From the NCBI GenBank assembly GCA_016713535.1, contig JADJOY010000037.1, positions 33,783 through 97,782 of the forward strand: DNA of 64,000 nt. The letters run 5' to 3'. Of this stretch, positions 22,567-32,759 are shown one piece after another. Position numbers and translations under genes: made by a program. Source of the stretch: JADJOY01 sp016713535 [NCBI: Deltaproteobacteria bacterium]. Its GTDB lineage: Bacteria; JADJOY01. Numbering within the stretch: position 1 is the first letter of the stretch; every line of letters starts with the position of its first letter. The notes beneath the pieces are model-generated. The model was not told where the DNA came from and did not search any database. It saw only the letters and a program-made list of their open reading frames with translations.

Positions 22567-23592
22567 TCAGAAATGCATGCGCAGGAAGCGCACCGCCCAG
22601 AAGCACAGCGAGGCGACGATCGCCGAGGCGGGGATGGTGAGCAGCCACGCCCACACGATCTTCGCGGCGACACCCCATTTGATGCCCGAGAGGTTGGTGG
22701 TGGCGCCGACGCCGATGATCGAGCCCGTGATGGTGTGCGTGGTGCTCACGGGGATGCCGCTGTGGGTCGCCAGGAACAGCGTGAAGGCGCCCGCGGTCTC
22801 GGCGCAGAAGCCGCCCACCGGCTTGAGCTTGGTGATCTTCATCCCCATGGTCTTGACGATCCGCCAGCCACCGAACGCGGTGCCGAGCGCCATCGCGGCG
22901 TGGCAGCCGAGGATGATCCAGAGCGTCTTGGGATCGGTGATGCTGAGCTTGATGTTGGGGTCGACGACCCCCGCCGCGACCAGCAGCGCCACGATCAGTC
23001 CCATGGTCTTCTGGGCGTCGTTGCCGCCGTGGCCCAGCGAATACAGCGCCGCGGAGACGAGCTGTCCGCGCCGGAAGCGCCGGTCGACGGTCGCGGGGCG
23101 GGCGCGCCTCAGCAGCCAGAACACCGCGAGCATCAGGGCGTACCCGCACACGAAGCCGATGAGCGGCGCGAGCGGGATGAACTTCACGGTGCTGACGATC
23201 TTCTCCCAGCGCAGCGCGTCCCAGCCGGCGTGCGCCACGCCGGCGCCGGCGAAGCCACCGATGAGCGCATGCGACGAGCTGGTGGGCAGGCCCCACCACC
23301 ACGTGAGCAAGTCCCAGAAGATCGCGCCCATCAGGCCGGTGAGGACGACGTCCACGTAGGTCGGGTCGTTGGCGGTGATCCGGACGATCTTCGACACCGT
23401 GTCGGCCACCTTCGGCTCGAACACGAACATCGCCACGAAGTTGAAGAACGCCGCCCAGATGACCGCCTGACCCGGTCGAAGGACGCGCGTCGACACCACC
23501 GTCGCGATCGAGTTCGCGGCGTCGTGAAACCCGTTGATCACGTCGAACACCAACGCGACCACGATCGTGCCGATCACCAGCGGCGTCACCAT
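22567..23592 (-). CDS. Pit-family inorganic phosphate transporter
   Basis: The 341-aa membrane protein carries the PiT signatures twice: FDVINGFHDAANSIATVVST near the N-terminus and SLGHGGNDAQKTMGLI plus THSGIPVSTTHTITGSI in the second half. LPTSSSHALIGG is also typical. It should carry metal-phosphate with H+ across the inner membrane. ATG 23592 begins MVTPLVIGTIVVALVFDVIN, the usual start. It lies 28 bp downstream of the DUF47 gene, the common Pit-accessory pairing. Confidence 0.95.
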   Translation of the reverse strand: MVTPLVIGTIVVALVFDVINGFHDAANSIATVVSTRVLRPGQAVIWAAFFNFVAMFVFEPKVADTVSKIVRITANDPTYVDVVLTGLMGAIFWDLLTWWWGLPTSSSHALIGGFAGAGVAHAGWDALRWEKIVSTVKFIPLAPLIGFVCGYALMLAVFWLLRRARPATVDRRFRRGQLVSAALYSLGHGGNDAQKTMGLIVALLVAAGVVDPNIKLSITDPKTLWIILGCHAAMALGTAFGGWRIVKTMGMKITKLKPVGGFCAETAGAFTLFLATHSGIPVSTTHTITGSIIGVGATTNLSGIKWGVAAKIVWAWLLTIPASAIVASLCFWAVRFLRMHF

Positions 23593-23620
23593 GGCACAGG
23601 CCTCCAGGACGTCCGGTGGG

Positions 23621-24247
23621 TCAGGCGTTCTCGAGAACGACGCCCTCGATGATGTTGGCCACGTCCTCGCATCGGTCGGTGGCCGTCTCGAGGGTCTCGT
23701 AGATCTCTTTCCACTTGATGACGTGGATCGGATCGTCCTTGTGCTCCTTGAAGAGCCTCGCGACCGCGCGGCGCAGGATCGCATCCGCCTCGTTCTCGAG
23801 CCGGTTCACGTCCACGCACGCCTGCAGCACCTTCGAGGCGTGCTTCATGTCGCGCAGCCCGGCCACCGCGTGGGCGATCTCGACGGCCGCGCGCATCAGC
23901 ACGTCCGCCAGATCCTTCACCTCGCTCGGCATCTCGGTGATCTCGTAGAGCGCGATCCGCTCCGAGGCCGCCTCGACGAAGTCCATGACGTCGTCCATGC
24001 GCGTGATGAGGCGGTGGATGTCGTCGCGCTCGATCGGCGTGATGAAGGTCTTGTGGAGGGCCTCGACGCACTGGTGCGTGATCTGGTCCGTCTCCTCCTC
24101 GATCTCCTTGATGCGCAGCGCCTTGGCGGGGACGTTCGCGCCCGTGGAGACGAGCGACAGGAACTCCTTGCACCCGACCACGGTGAGCGCGGCGTGCTGC
24201 TCGAAGAGGTCGAAGAAGCGGGTCTCGCGCGGCAGCAATCGGAACAT
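23621..24247 (-). CDS. DUF47 (PhoU-like) Pit accessory protein
   Basis: The 208-aa protein is all-helical: LLPRETRFFDLFEQHA at the start, then EIEEETDQITHQCVEALHKT, PIERDDIHRLITRMDDVMDF and NRLENEADAILRRAVARLF. This is the DUF47/YkaA family, PhoU-like helical bundles whose acidic motifs bind metal clusters. These proteins regulate the adjacent Pit transporter. The start ATG 24247 matches the family start. The longer frame to 24673 runs back over the DUF3999 gene and is rejected. Confidence 0.93.
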   Translation of the reverse strand: MFRLLPRETRFFDLFEQHAALTVVGCKEFLSLVSTGANVPAKALRIKEIEEETDQITHQCVEALHKTFITPIERDDIHRLITRMDDVMDFVEAASERIALYEITEMPSEVKDLADVLMRAAVEIAHAVAGLRDMKHASKVLQACVDVNRLENEADAILRRAVARLFKEHKDDPIHVIKWKEIYETLETATDRCEDVANIIEGVVLENA

Positions 24248-24332
24248 GGGCACCCCCGGTGGACGGAACCGGAGGCGTACCACGCACGCCGGGTCGAGGA
24301 AACAGGACCGTGACGTTCGTGAGACGTCCGTG

Positions 24333-26402
24333 TCACGAACGCGACGCGGGATCCCGGACCAGCTTGAGCGTGAGCCCGACCAGCACCACCACGGCGATTC
24401 CGAGCGCGATCCACAGCGCCACGGTCCCGGCGCGGCGGCCGCTCCACGGTGCAGGCGGCCGATAGGCGGGGTTCGGCCCTCGCGGTCCGGGCTCCGCCGC
24501 GCTCGTCGCGAGCCCCAGCGCCAGCTCGCGGACGGACGCGAGCTCGTAGCGCGGCGCTTCGGCGCTCGGGTTGCCGAGCAAGCCGCGGTACTTCCCGGGC
24601 GACGCCGGGAAGAGCACGCGGCGCCGCTCCACGTCGATGCTCGGAGACCGCGGCGTGAGCGGAAGATCGTCACCGTTCTCGACTTCGATCACCAGCGCCG
24701 CGAGCCTGGGCGATCCCGCGAGAGCGACGCGGAACGGCGTCCCCCCGGCGCGCCGCTCGAGCCGCGGCGCGGCGAGCACCGGTTCGTCGCGACCGGGTCC
24801 CCCGAGGATGCGTGCCTGGCGCGCCACGAAGCCCTCCTCGAAATCGATCGTGACGGCGGCGACGGGTGCCGCCCCGTCCGGTAGCGCGAGCAGCCAGCGG
24901 CTCGCGTCTCCGTGGGGCGCCAGCGGCGTGAGCGCGGGCTCGACCGGCTGGGTCGCCGAGTCGTCGATCAGGTACGCGAGCTGGCGGTCCTTCGTGTCGA
25001 CGATCCGGACGTCGGCCAGATCGGCCCGCGCCGCGGCGACATCGCCGGCATCGAGCGTCCATTCGGCGAGCCCCTCCGGGGTGGGACCGACCGTGAGCTC
25101 TCGCAGCAACGCCCAGCCGCGCGGCTCGAGCGGCGCGCCGGCGCGCTGCGCGAACGCCATCGCCTGCTCGCTCTGGTGGCGGGGGTTGTCCTCGGCGGGC
25201 CCCAGCGCGGCGACCGGCAGCGCGCGCCACCACGGAGCGCCACCATCGTCCGCGGCCGAGGACCCCGGCGCCGCGATCCGCGCGAACGAATCGAGGTCAC
25301 GGTGCGAGGCGGTCGTGACTCGCCCGCCGCCCCAGTGGAGATCGGTCACCCCGCCGGGCGGCGGGATGAAGAGCACGGTGGGGAGCCCCACCTGCGCCAC
25401 CACCCGCAGCTCGTCGAGCGGCCCCTCGCCGGCGTCGTCGATGTCGACGTAGAGGTCGCCGGTGGCGACCGGCCGGCGCTCGAGCTCGACCGTGCTCGCG
25501 ACCAGCTTGCCGTCGCCGGCGCGCGCGATCACGCCGTGGCCGAGCCGGGCGCCGCTCACGTCGCGCACCCGGACGTCGCGCAGGAACGCCTCGCTCGCCG
25601 ACTCGATCCGAAGTGCTGTCGGCACGATGCCCGCGGGCCGCGCCAGCTCGAGCTGGGTCGAGCGGTCGTCGATGCGGGTGTCGACCACCTCGAGCGGCAC
25701 CTCGCCGGTCGCCTGCTCGGCGCGCTCGTCCCGCTCGACGCGCACCTCGACCGGCGCCACCCAGCCGCCCTGCTCGATCCGGATCTCGATCGCGACACGC
25801 GGCCACTCGCCGAGCGGCACCGTGATCGAGCCCTCGTGCACCGCCGGTCCACGGGAGCCCTCGCGACCGGGGAGCCGGAAGAGCGGCGCGTTGCGCACCA
25901 GCTCGCGGCCCATGCCCCCGTCCACCAGCTCCCACACGGTGGCGCGCGCCACTAGCAGCTCGCCGGCTGCCAGGTCGAAGGTGATGCGATCGAACGCGAA
26001 GCCGGCCGGCTCGACCGCCAGCTCGAGGCGCTCGCGGCGCGGGTGACCGTCGTCGTCGGCGGCCCGGTCGACCGCCGTGAGAACGACCGGCGCCGCGCAC
26101 GCGATCGCTCCGCTCGCGCCTGGATCGACGGGCGGCACCACCGCGAAGGGCACGAAGTGCCCCGCGTCGTCGATCAGGCGCAGGTCGGCGAGGTCGGGGC
26201 GACTCTCGGCCAGCACGGTGGGCGGAAGCAGCACCCTCGCCACGGTCGCCGAGGCGTCCGTCGCGGCGGTGACCCGCGCGCGGCGCGGAAAGACGCTGCG
26301 CGGATCGCCCTCCGCACTGCCCGACGCCCGGGCAGTCGTCGCGGCCGCCAGCCCGAGGGCGACCACGACTGCGAAGCGCCGAGCCCCACGACCACGCCTC
26401 AC
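24333..26402 (-). CDS. DUF3999 family protein
   Basis: The 689-aa protein has a signal peptide (RRFAVVVALGLAAATTARAS), a long beta-rich periplasmic region and one C-terminal membrane helix (GTVALWIALGIAVVVLVGLT). Recurrent blocks such as LADLRLIDDAGHFVPFAV and LADVRIVDTKDRQLAYLID fit DUF3999, a family of unknown function commonly encoded beside DUF2339. That partner is directly upstream: the GTG start overlaps its TGA stop (GTGA, 26399-26402), so the two are translationally coupled. A joint cell-envelope role is inferred. Confidence 0.85.
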   Translation of the reverse strand: MRRGRGARRFAVVVALGLAAATTARASGSAEGDPRSVFPRRARVTAATDASATVARVLLPPTVLAESRPDLADLRLIDDAGHFVPFAVVPPVDPGASGAIACAAPVVLTAVDRAADDDGHPRRERLELAVEPAGFAFDRITFDLAAGELLVARATVWELVDGGMGRELVRNAPLFRLPGREGSRGPAVHEGSITVPLGEWPRVAIEIRIEQGGWVAPVEVRVERDERAEQATGEVPLEVVDTRIDDRSTQLELARPAGIVPTALRIESASEAFLRDVRVRDVSGARLGHGVIARAGDGKLVASTVELERRPVATGDLYVDIDDAGEGPLDELRVVAQVGLPTVLFIPPPGGVTDLHWGGGRVTTASHRDLDSFARIAAPGSSAADDGGAPWWRALPVAALGPAEDNPRHQSEQAMAFAQRAGAPLEPRGWALLRELTVGPTPEGLAEWTLDAGDVAAARADLADVRIVDTKDRQLAYLIDDSATQPVEPALTPLAPHGDASRWLLALPDGAAPVAAVTIDFEEGFVARQARILGGPGRDEPVLAAPRLERRAGGTPFRVALAGSPRLAALVIEVENGDDLPLTPRSPSIDVERRRVLFPASPGKYRGLLGNPSAEAPRYELASVRELALGLATSAAEPGPRGPNPAYRPPAPWSGRRAGTVALWIALGIAVVVLVGLTLKLVRDPASRS

Positions 26403-29400
26403 GACGGCTCCTTCCGGTACACGAAGCGCTGGTAGAGGAGCGACACCAGGAGCAACCCGACCCCGAGCCCGAGGAACGACGCCGCCCGGTAGAGGCCGGT
26501 GAGGCCGGAGAGGTCCCACAGGAACACCTTCACCACCGCCACCGCGAGCACCGCCAGCGACACCCAGCGCAGCGGCTCGATCCCCCGCGCCACGCCGATC
26601 ACGAGCAGCACCACCGCGTAGAGCGCCCACGCCACCGAGGTCGTGAGGTTGCGCGCCTGCGCGGTCCGCGAGAAGTCGAGCGAGAGGTGGGCACCGGTCC
26701 CGAACGCGTCCGCGATGGTGAGGTTGATCCACACGAAGCCGACGCCGACCGCCGCGAGCCCGAGCGCGCCCGCCAGCCACGGGCGCGGCTTCTGGTAGAG
26801 CGAGCGGCGCTCGCGTGGGCGCAGCCGCGCGACCTCGATCGGCGCGAGCCTGCGCGCGCTCTCGACGAGCGCGACGGCCGGGACGCCGTAGGTGTAGAGC
26901 AGCCAGTTGAGCACCGGCAGCGTGCCGCGCGGGTGGTAGTCGAAGACCGCGCCGTTCGCCGTGAGGCGCACCGTGATGGTGGCGAGGAAGGCCACGGACA
27001 CGTACTTGAGCCCGACCTGGTCGAGGCGCTCGAACAGCACCATCAGCGCGAGACCCTCGAGCGCCCAGCCGATGGTGATCCACTCGCGTTCGAGCTGCAT
27101 CGGGATCGCCACCGAGACCAGTCCCAGCGCGATCGCGGCGAACCACGCCAGCGCCCAGCGCAGCCGCTCGCTGTCGCCCGCGAAGGCGCGGCGCGCGAGC
27201 GCGGCGCTCGCGACACTCGGCACCGCGAGGAGAAGCGGCAGCAGGCCGATCGCGCCGTCGCCCCAGGTGGCGAGCCAGGCGTCGCGCGCGGGCAAGAGCC
27301 ACACCAGCGGCGCGAGCGCGGCGGCGCGCCACGCGCTCCTCGAGGTGTCGAAGCGGCGTCCCACCGCGAACGGCCAGCACGCGAAGAGCACGACCGCCAG
27401 CGCGTGGAACGGCAAACCCAGCCAGCGCGGCTCGCTCGTGGAGTCGACCATCCCTTGCCACGCCCCGTGCACCAGCGCCACCGCGAGCATCGCCGGGAAC
27501 GCCCACCAGCCGTGGCCGGAGCGCGCGGCCGAGAGGAGCGCCAGGGCGCCGAACACCAGCGACGTGACGAGGACGAGGACCGGCTCGTGGCGCAAGGGTC
27601 CGAAGGCGACCAGCGCCGCGGTGAAGACGGTGAGCCCGACCGGCAACAGCACCGCGACCAGCTCGCCCCCCAGCCACGGCCCGCCGCGGCGCCCGGCGAG
27701 TGCCGCGAGCTGGGCCGCGATCGCGGTCGCGACGAGCACCGCGACCACGAAGGACGCCGGCTGCTCGTCGAGCCCGTTGGCGAACCAGCCGACGAAGAGC
27801 GCGGTGACCAGGACGCCCGCCACGGCGCCGATCCAGGTCGCGCCCGAGAGCCGCGCCTCGCGCAGCAGCAGCCCGCCCAGCGCCCAGCCGAGGATCGGCA
27901 TCGCCCACGGGCCGTTCGAGACGTCCCAGCGCAGCAACCAGCAAGCGAGGAAGACCAGCCCGGCGACGAGAACGGGAACGGCTGGAACGGTGCTCGTGAG
28001 CTTGCGCCCACCGCGCCCGTCCCACTCGACGAACGCGTGGTGGAGGGCCGCGAGCGCGATCCACACGATCATCACCGCCGTCAGGCTGCCTGGCTCCGGC
28101 GCGGTGCCGAGCCACACCGCGAGCAAGCCGAGCACCCCCGCCACGCCGACGAAGCCGAGCCCCGGCTCGCCGTGCGCCCGCGCGAGCGCCTGCGCCGCCA
28201 GGCTCAGGATCGCGCCGAAACCCGCGAGCGGAACGAGCGGAGCGACGAGCCCCTGGTGCTGGGCGACGTAGACGCCGAACACGAACGGCGCGCCGGCGCC
28301 GATCGCCTGACCGAGCTTCCACCCCCCGCGCTCGGCCGCGGGCACCCGGAACCCGAGCACCGCGAAGAACACTCCGAAGAGCGCGAAGATCGTGAGCGCG
28401 AGGAAGAACTGCTCGGGCGTGAAGCGCGCGAACAACCACGCGCCCTGGATCGCGACGGTCAGCAATGCACCGAGCAACCCGAGCTGCGGCCAGCGCTGCT
28501 TGAACGCGACCGCGAGCACGCCGAGGTCGAGGAGCAGCACGTACGAGAAGAGGCCGATCGGATGATTCTCTCCGGTCGAGAGCACCAGCGGGGTCGCGAA
28601 CCCACCCACCAGCCCCAGCACCGCGATCACCAGCGACGCTCGCCGCACCGACAGCAGGCCCGACACGATCGTCACCAGCACCATCAGCACGAACGCGGGT
28701 GGCAGGCCGATGAGCTGATAGCGGCGGTACGCCGCCCACGCCACCGCGTAGAGGATCGCCGCGCCGGCACCGGCGAGAGCGTTCGCTCCCGCGGTGAGGC
28801 CGCGCCGGAACAAGAACCCCGAGCCCACCAGGCCACCGATGCCGGCGGCAAAGCCGAGCACCACGCGCGCCTCGGGCCCGAGCCAGCCCTGCTCGATCGC
28901 CGCCTTGAGGCCGAGGAGCGCCGCCATCACCATCGCGATCCCGGCGCCGATCGCCGCGCCGCGGACGCCGAGGAGCTGCTCCAGCGACGCGCTCTTGGTC
29001 GGCTTCGAGGGCGGGGCCGAGCCCGCGCGCGCTCCGGGCGCGAGTGGGGGGACGGTGGGCGGCACGGCCGGCGTCGCGGGTGCGAGCGGGGGTGGTGGCG
29101 CGACGGCGGGCGCCTCACCCTCGACCGACGCGGGCGCACCCTCGAGTGGCGCGAGCGGTGCGCGCCGCCCGGGCCCCACCGCGGCGTCGAACACCTCTCG
29201 CGACAGAGCGTCGGCCTCGGCCGGTGCGCCTTTGGCCTCGGCCGGAAGTGCCTCGTGAGGTACCTCGAGTGGGCCCGCCGCCAGCGGCGCTCGGCCAGGC
29301 GCACCCGCGGGAGCCACGGGCGCCACCACGGCGGCGCCGCGCGGGCGGCGCACCGCGCTGCCGTTCTCGCGCGCCAGGGACTCGATGGCACGCCACGCGG

Positions 29401-30595
29401 CGTCCACCGTCTTCTCGAGCGCCTCGAGCGCGCGGCGCGACTTCCGTCGCTCCTTCGCCAGCCACACCACGGTGGCGGGGAGGGCGAGGACGATCAGCTC
29501 GAACACGGAGCGTTCGCGGCAGCCGGCGAGCAAGGGGATGAGCGGCGCTTCGCCGCGGCGGTACCCCTGCCAGTCGGTCGATTCGTACCAGCGGATGGTC
29601 TCGCTCAGTCCGGTCATGGTGTCCGGGTATTGGAACACGAATCCGGTCGCGGCGAGACGCTCGTTGCTCATCGCGTGACCGGTCAGGAGATAGCGCACGC
29701 CGGTGGTCTCGAAGAGCGGGCGGGTGCGGGTCACGCGCGCGGCGCTCTCGACCAGCCACGCGGTGGCGAGCAGCGCGATGCCGGGAATGCGGATCGGCAG
29801 CACGCCGAGAAGCCCCTTGTGCGGGATCGCGCGCGCCGCGCCGCGGATCAGGTCGGCGTTGGTCATCGATGTCGCGTCGCAGACGTTGTAGACGAGCTCC
29901 TCGAGCTTCGCGGCGTCGCGCCGCCAGGCGTCGGCGCGCTCGGCGAGGTGGTGGGCGGCCGCGGCGCAGTCGGCGGCGTGGACGTGGCTCGAGCGGGTGT
30001 CCGTGAGCCCCGGGATCCCGCACAGGATGCCCTTCTTGATCAGGTAGAGCGCCTGAGCGTCGCCGTAGCTGCTGCCCGGGCCGTAGACCGCGCCGGGGCG
30101 CACCACGATCACGCCGAGCCCATCCTTGCCGTTGTGCTGGAACGCGCGCAGCTCCCCTTCCCACTTCGAACGGCTGTAGGGCTCCGAGGGCGAGGGTGGG
30201 TCGGTCTCGGTCACCGCGCGGTTGCCGTAGCCGAAGCCGTACACCGCGCCGGACGAGAACACCACCAGCTCGCCGACGCCGTGGCTCCGCGCCGACTCGC
30301 ACAGGAAGTCGGTGGCCTCCGCGTTGGCGTGGACCAGCTCCTCCGGCGACGCGAAGAAATCGAACAGCCCGGCGACGTGGTAGATGCGCGCGACACCCGC
30401 GAGGTGCGGGTCCACCGCGTGGGGACGCGCGAGGTCGACCGCCGCCCACTCGACGTCGCGAAAGCGCTCGTGACCGAGGAACGAAGGGCGCCGCCGCGAC
30501 ACCGCGCGCACCCGCCAGCCGTCACGCACCAACCGATCGACGAGATAGGGCCCGATGAAGCCGCTCGCCCCGGTGACCAACGCCGTTCTCGCCAC
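26399..30595 (-). CDS. Fusion: SDR epimerase/dehydratase + DUF2339 multi-pass membrane protein
   Basis: The 1398-aa protein begins with an NAD(P)-binding extended SDR domain: TGASGFIG (residues 8-15), FSSGAVYG, and catalytic YSRSK (Tyr140, Lys144), with a typical C-terminus near residue 340 (LSETIRWYEST). From about 362 it continues as a DUF2339 protein: first helix (VFELIVLALPATVVWLA), a coiled coil (RRALEALEKTVDAAWRAIES), a Pro/Ala-rich linker (about 420-530), then more than 20 hydrophobic helices (EQLLGVRGAAIGAGIAMVMA onward). DUF2339 proteins normally start at that first helix, so the SDR part is an addition. GTG start. It is 19 bp downstream of the LolA-like gene. Confidence 0.87.
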   Translation of the reverse strand: MARTALVTGASGFIGPYLVDRLVRDGWRVRAVSRRRPSFLGHERFRDVEWAAVDLARPHAVDPHLAGVARIYHVAGLFDFFASPEELVHANAEATDFLCESARSHGVGELVVFSSGAVYGFGYGNRAVTETDPPSPSEPYSRSKWEGELRAFQHNGKDGLGVIVVRPGAVYGPGSSYGDAQALYLIKKGILCGIPGLTDTRSSHVHAADCAAAAHHLAERADAWRRDAAKLEELVYNVCDATSMTNADLIRGAARAIPHKGLLGVLPIRIPGIALLATAWLVESAARVTRTRPLFETTGVRYLLTGHAMSNERLAATGFVFQYPDTMTGLSETIRWYESTDWQGYRRGEAPLIPLLAGCRERSVFELIVLALPATVVWLAKERRKSRRALEALEKTVDAAWRAIESLARENGSAVRRPRGAAVVAPVAPAGAPGRAPLAAGPLEVPHEALPAEAKGAPAEADALSREVFDAAVGPGRRAPLAPLEGAPASVEGEAPAVAPPPPLAPATPAVPPTVPPLAPGARAGSAPPSKPTKSASLEQLLGVRGAAIGAGIAMVMAALLGLKAAIEQGWLGPEARVVLGFAAGIGGLVGSGFLFRRGLTAGANALAGAGAAILYAVAWAAYRRYQLIGLPPAFVLMVLVTIVSGLLSVRRASLVIAVLGLVGGFATPLVLSTGENHPIGLFSYVLLLDLGVLAVAFKQRWPQLGLLGALLTVAIQGAWLFARFTPEQFFLALTIFALFGVFFAVLGFRVPAAERGGWKLGQAIGAGAPFVFGVYVAQHQGLVAPLVPLAGFGAILSLAAQALARAHGEPGLGFVGVAGVLGLLAVWLGTAPEPGSLTAVMIVWIALAALHHAFVEWDGRGGRKLTSTVPAVPVLVAGLVFLACWLLRWDVSNGPWAMPILGWALGGLLLREARLSGATWIGAVAGVLVTALFVGWFANGLDEQPASFVVAVLVATAIAAQLAALAGRRGGPWLGGELVAVLLPVGLTVFTAALVAFGPLRHEPVLVLVTSLVFGALALLSAARSGHGWWAFPAMLAVALVHGAWQGMVDSTSEPRWLGLPFHALAVVLFACWPFAVGRRFDTSRSAWRAAALAPLVWLLPARDAWLATWGDGAIGLLPLLLAVPSVASAALARRAFAGDSERLRWALAWFAAIALGLVSVAIPMQLEREWITIGWALEGLALMVLFERLDQVGLKYVSVAFLATITVRLTANGAVFDYHPRGTLPVLNWLLYTYGVPAVALVESARRLAPIEVARLRPRERRSLYQKPRPWLAGALGLAAVGVGFVWINLTIADAFGTGAHLSLDFSRTAQARNLTTSVAWALYAVVLLVIGVARGIEPLRWVSLAVLAVAVVKVFLWDLSGLTGLYRAASFLGLGVGLLLVSLLYQRFVYRKEPS

Positions 30596-30614
30596 GTGTG
30601 CGCTCCGCGACCAC

Positions 30615-32759
30615 TCAGAAGAACGAGAGCTGGAAGTCGTCCTTGGTGAGCTCGACCTTGGTGTTGACGTCGCCGATCTCGATCCACGCCACCGGCGAGG
30701 AGTTGCCGGCGATGAACGACTCGACGCGCTCGGGCAGCCCGGTCGCCGGATCGAGGACGATACGCAGCTTCTTGATGCGGACGTTGGAGGCGCCGGTGCC
30801 GAGCGGGCTGTGCAGGTCCACCGTGTCCTTGCGGGTGGTGACCAGCGTCAGCACCGTGTGCTTCTGGCCGCTCAGCTCGACCTCGCTCACCTCGCCGTAG
30901 CCCGGTGAGGTGAACGCCTTCCACCCCTCGACCATCGACCAGTAGTCCTGGTTGATGACGGTCTCGCCCCACCACCAGCTCGCGGCGTCGGCGGCCTTCA
31001 TCTCGACGGTGCCGAACACCTTGCGCACGCCGTTGCCGCGCGCCACGACGCGGTCCTCGTCGCCGAAGTACGCGGTCTGGATGCCGGCGGCGATGGGATC
31101 GTCGTAGTTCGACTCGACCTTGTCGATCGACCAGTGCACCCAGCGCGGCTCGCGGTGGAACTTGCCCTCGTAGGTGCGCGTGCCCTCGAGCTTGCGGCCG
31201 CGGTACGTCGAGGAATACACGTGCAACGTCGCGGTGTAGGCGTCGACGGCCGCGGCCTTCTGCTCGATCGAGGCGAGCACGTCGCGCCATCGGTCGTCGC
31301 CGCTCTCGTCGCCGCCCTTGGCGGCGCGCGCCTTGGTCGCTGGACCACGGAAGTCCATCTTGAGCGGCCGGTCGAGCTGCGCGAGGTAGAGCAGCTCCTT
31401 ACCCGGCTCGTAGTTCGAGATCGCGTAGAGATACGCGTTGAAGGTGTGCTTGCCCTTCTTGATGTCGAGCCCGCCCAGCAGATCGCGCCCGATCTCGTGC
31501 ACGCCGGGCACGAACTCCGGCGAGTCGGTGACCGAGTCGTCGTCCACGTAGTGCAGGCGTTGCTCGAGCGGCAGCGTCGGCCCCATCACCACCCGCGACA
31601 TCAGGGTACCGGCGGGGCCGGTCGCGAGCTGCCACGTCTGCCCTTGCGTCACCAGCTTCTTCTCGGCGGCGCTCATGGTGCCGTCGAGGGGCGGGATGTC
31701 GTGGTTGTCCTGGGTGATCACGTGCATGCCGTGCGCCTCGTGGGAAAGGTCGAGGCCTGCGCGGATGTCGAGCTTGGAGAGCACCGAGCCCAGGTTGACG
31801 GGCACGTCCATGATGTTCGGTGCTTCGAGGAAGTCGCGGTAGTAGATGTTGTCGACGGCGATGGGCGGCGCGTAGATGCCGAACATCAGGTGCATCGAGG
31901 TCTCGACGCGGCGGATCCCGCGCACCGGACCCACGCGCCACGCGAGCAGCTTGGAGCGGAACTCGTCCTCGTTGCGCGAGAAGCTGAGCAGACCCCACAG
32001 GATCTGCGCATCGGTGCGCAGCTTGAGGCGGTCGAGGAAGTTCTTGCCCGAGCCGCCGGCGTCGAGGGTGATCGCGAGGTAGTTGGGATAGGCACGGCGG
32101 TTGCCCTCGCCGTCGTCCGGGAACCCCATCGAGAACACCGACGTCGAGATGCGGTCGGCCTTGGGGTCGAAGCTCACGTAGCTGGTGGTCGAACGCGGCG
32201 CGTCCGTGCGCCGGAAGCGCGCCACGTAGGCCCAGGCCTTCTCGTGGCCGACCGGATCCTCGAGCTGGACCTCGGCCTGGAGATCGACGTCCGGGAACGC
32301 GCTCCACACCGAGGCCGGCGCCTTGTCGCCGGCATCCGAGACCAGGAACACGAGCTCGTCGTTGTCGTCGTAGCGACCGCCGTCGGAATCGGCCTCGGCG
32401 AACGGCCCCTGGTCGAGGACCAGGAAGCCGAACGGGTTGCGCTCGTCCATCTGGAACGGGATCGGGACGAGCGCGCCGTCGCTGTACGCGAACACGGCGA
32501 GCTGCCACGGCTGCGTGCCGACCATCGCCGGTACGTCCTCGCCGAACACCACGACGCGATCGGCCGCGCGCGTCAGCGTCTTGGGCACCGCCGGAGCCTC
32601 GGCGGGCGCGGCACCCGAGTCAGCGGAGGGGGGAGGGTTTGGCTCGGTGGCGTTCGCCGTGGACGTGGACGTGGCGAGCCAACATGCGCCCAGAATCAAC
32701 GCACCCAGCACGATCCGGCGCGCGTGCGTGTACGCGGAAGAGGAGTTCGAAGCTGTCAT
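30615..32759 (-). CDS. Secreted protein with a C-terminal LolA/DUF1571-like domain
   Basis: The 714-aa protein has a signal peptide (RRIVLGALILGACWLATSTS) and a Pro/Ala-rich linker. A large unrecognised domain (about residues 65-480; QLAVFAYSDGALVPIPFQMD, PNYLAITLDAGGSGKNFLDR) comes next. The C-terminal half (about 490-714; ASIEQKAAAVDAYTATLHVY, YEGKFHREPRWVHWSIDKVE, RIVLDPATGLPERVESFIAG) resembles the LolA-like outer-membrane-lipoprotein-sorting fold seen in DUF1571 proteins. It may bind lipids in the periplasm. It heads the leftward run with the SDR-DUF2339 and DUF3999 genes. ATG 32759 starts the signal peptide. Confidence 0.75.
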   Translation of the reverse strand: MTASNSSSAYTHARRIVLGALILGACWLATSTSTANATEPNPPPSADSGAAPAEAPAVPKTLTRAADRVVVFGEDVPAMVGTQPWQLAVFAYSDGALVPIPFQMDERNPFGFLVLDQGPFAEADSDGGRYDDNDELVFLVSDAGDKAPASVWSAFPDVDLQAEVQLEDPVGHEKAWAYVARFRRTDAPRSTTSYVSFDPKADRISTSVFSMGFPDDGEGNRRAYPNYLAITLDAGGSGKNFLDRLKLRTDAQILWGLLSFSRNEDEFRSKLLAWRVGPVRGIRRVETSMHLMFGIYAPPIAVDNIYYRDFLEAPNIMDVPVNLGSVLSKLDIRAGLDLSHEAHGMHVITQDNHDIPPLDGTMSAAEKKLVTQGQTWQLATGPAGTLMSRVVMGPTLPLEQRLHYVDDDSVTDSPEFVPGVHEIGRDLLGGLDIKKGKHTFNAYLYAISNYEPGKELLYLAQLDRPLKMDFRGPATKARAAKGGDESGDDRWRDVLASIEQKAAAVDAYTATLHVYSSTYRGRKLEGTRTYEGKFHREPRWVHWSIDKVESNYDDPIAAGIQTAYFGDEDRVVARGNGVRKVFGTVEMKAADAASWWWGETVINQDYWSMVEGWKAFTSPGYGEVSEVELSGQKHTVLTLVTTRKDTVDLHSPLGTGASNVRIKKLRIVLDPATGLPERVESFIAGNSSPVAWIEIGDVNTKVELTKDDFQLSFF

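Noticed and set aside
26687-30649. A 1320-aa open frame antisense to the SDR-DUF2339 gene
   Set aside because: It is Arg/Glu/His-rich, has no domain sense and exactly shadows a clear multi-helix protein. It is a GC-driven open frame.
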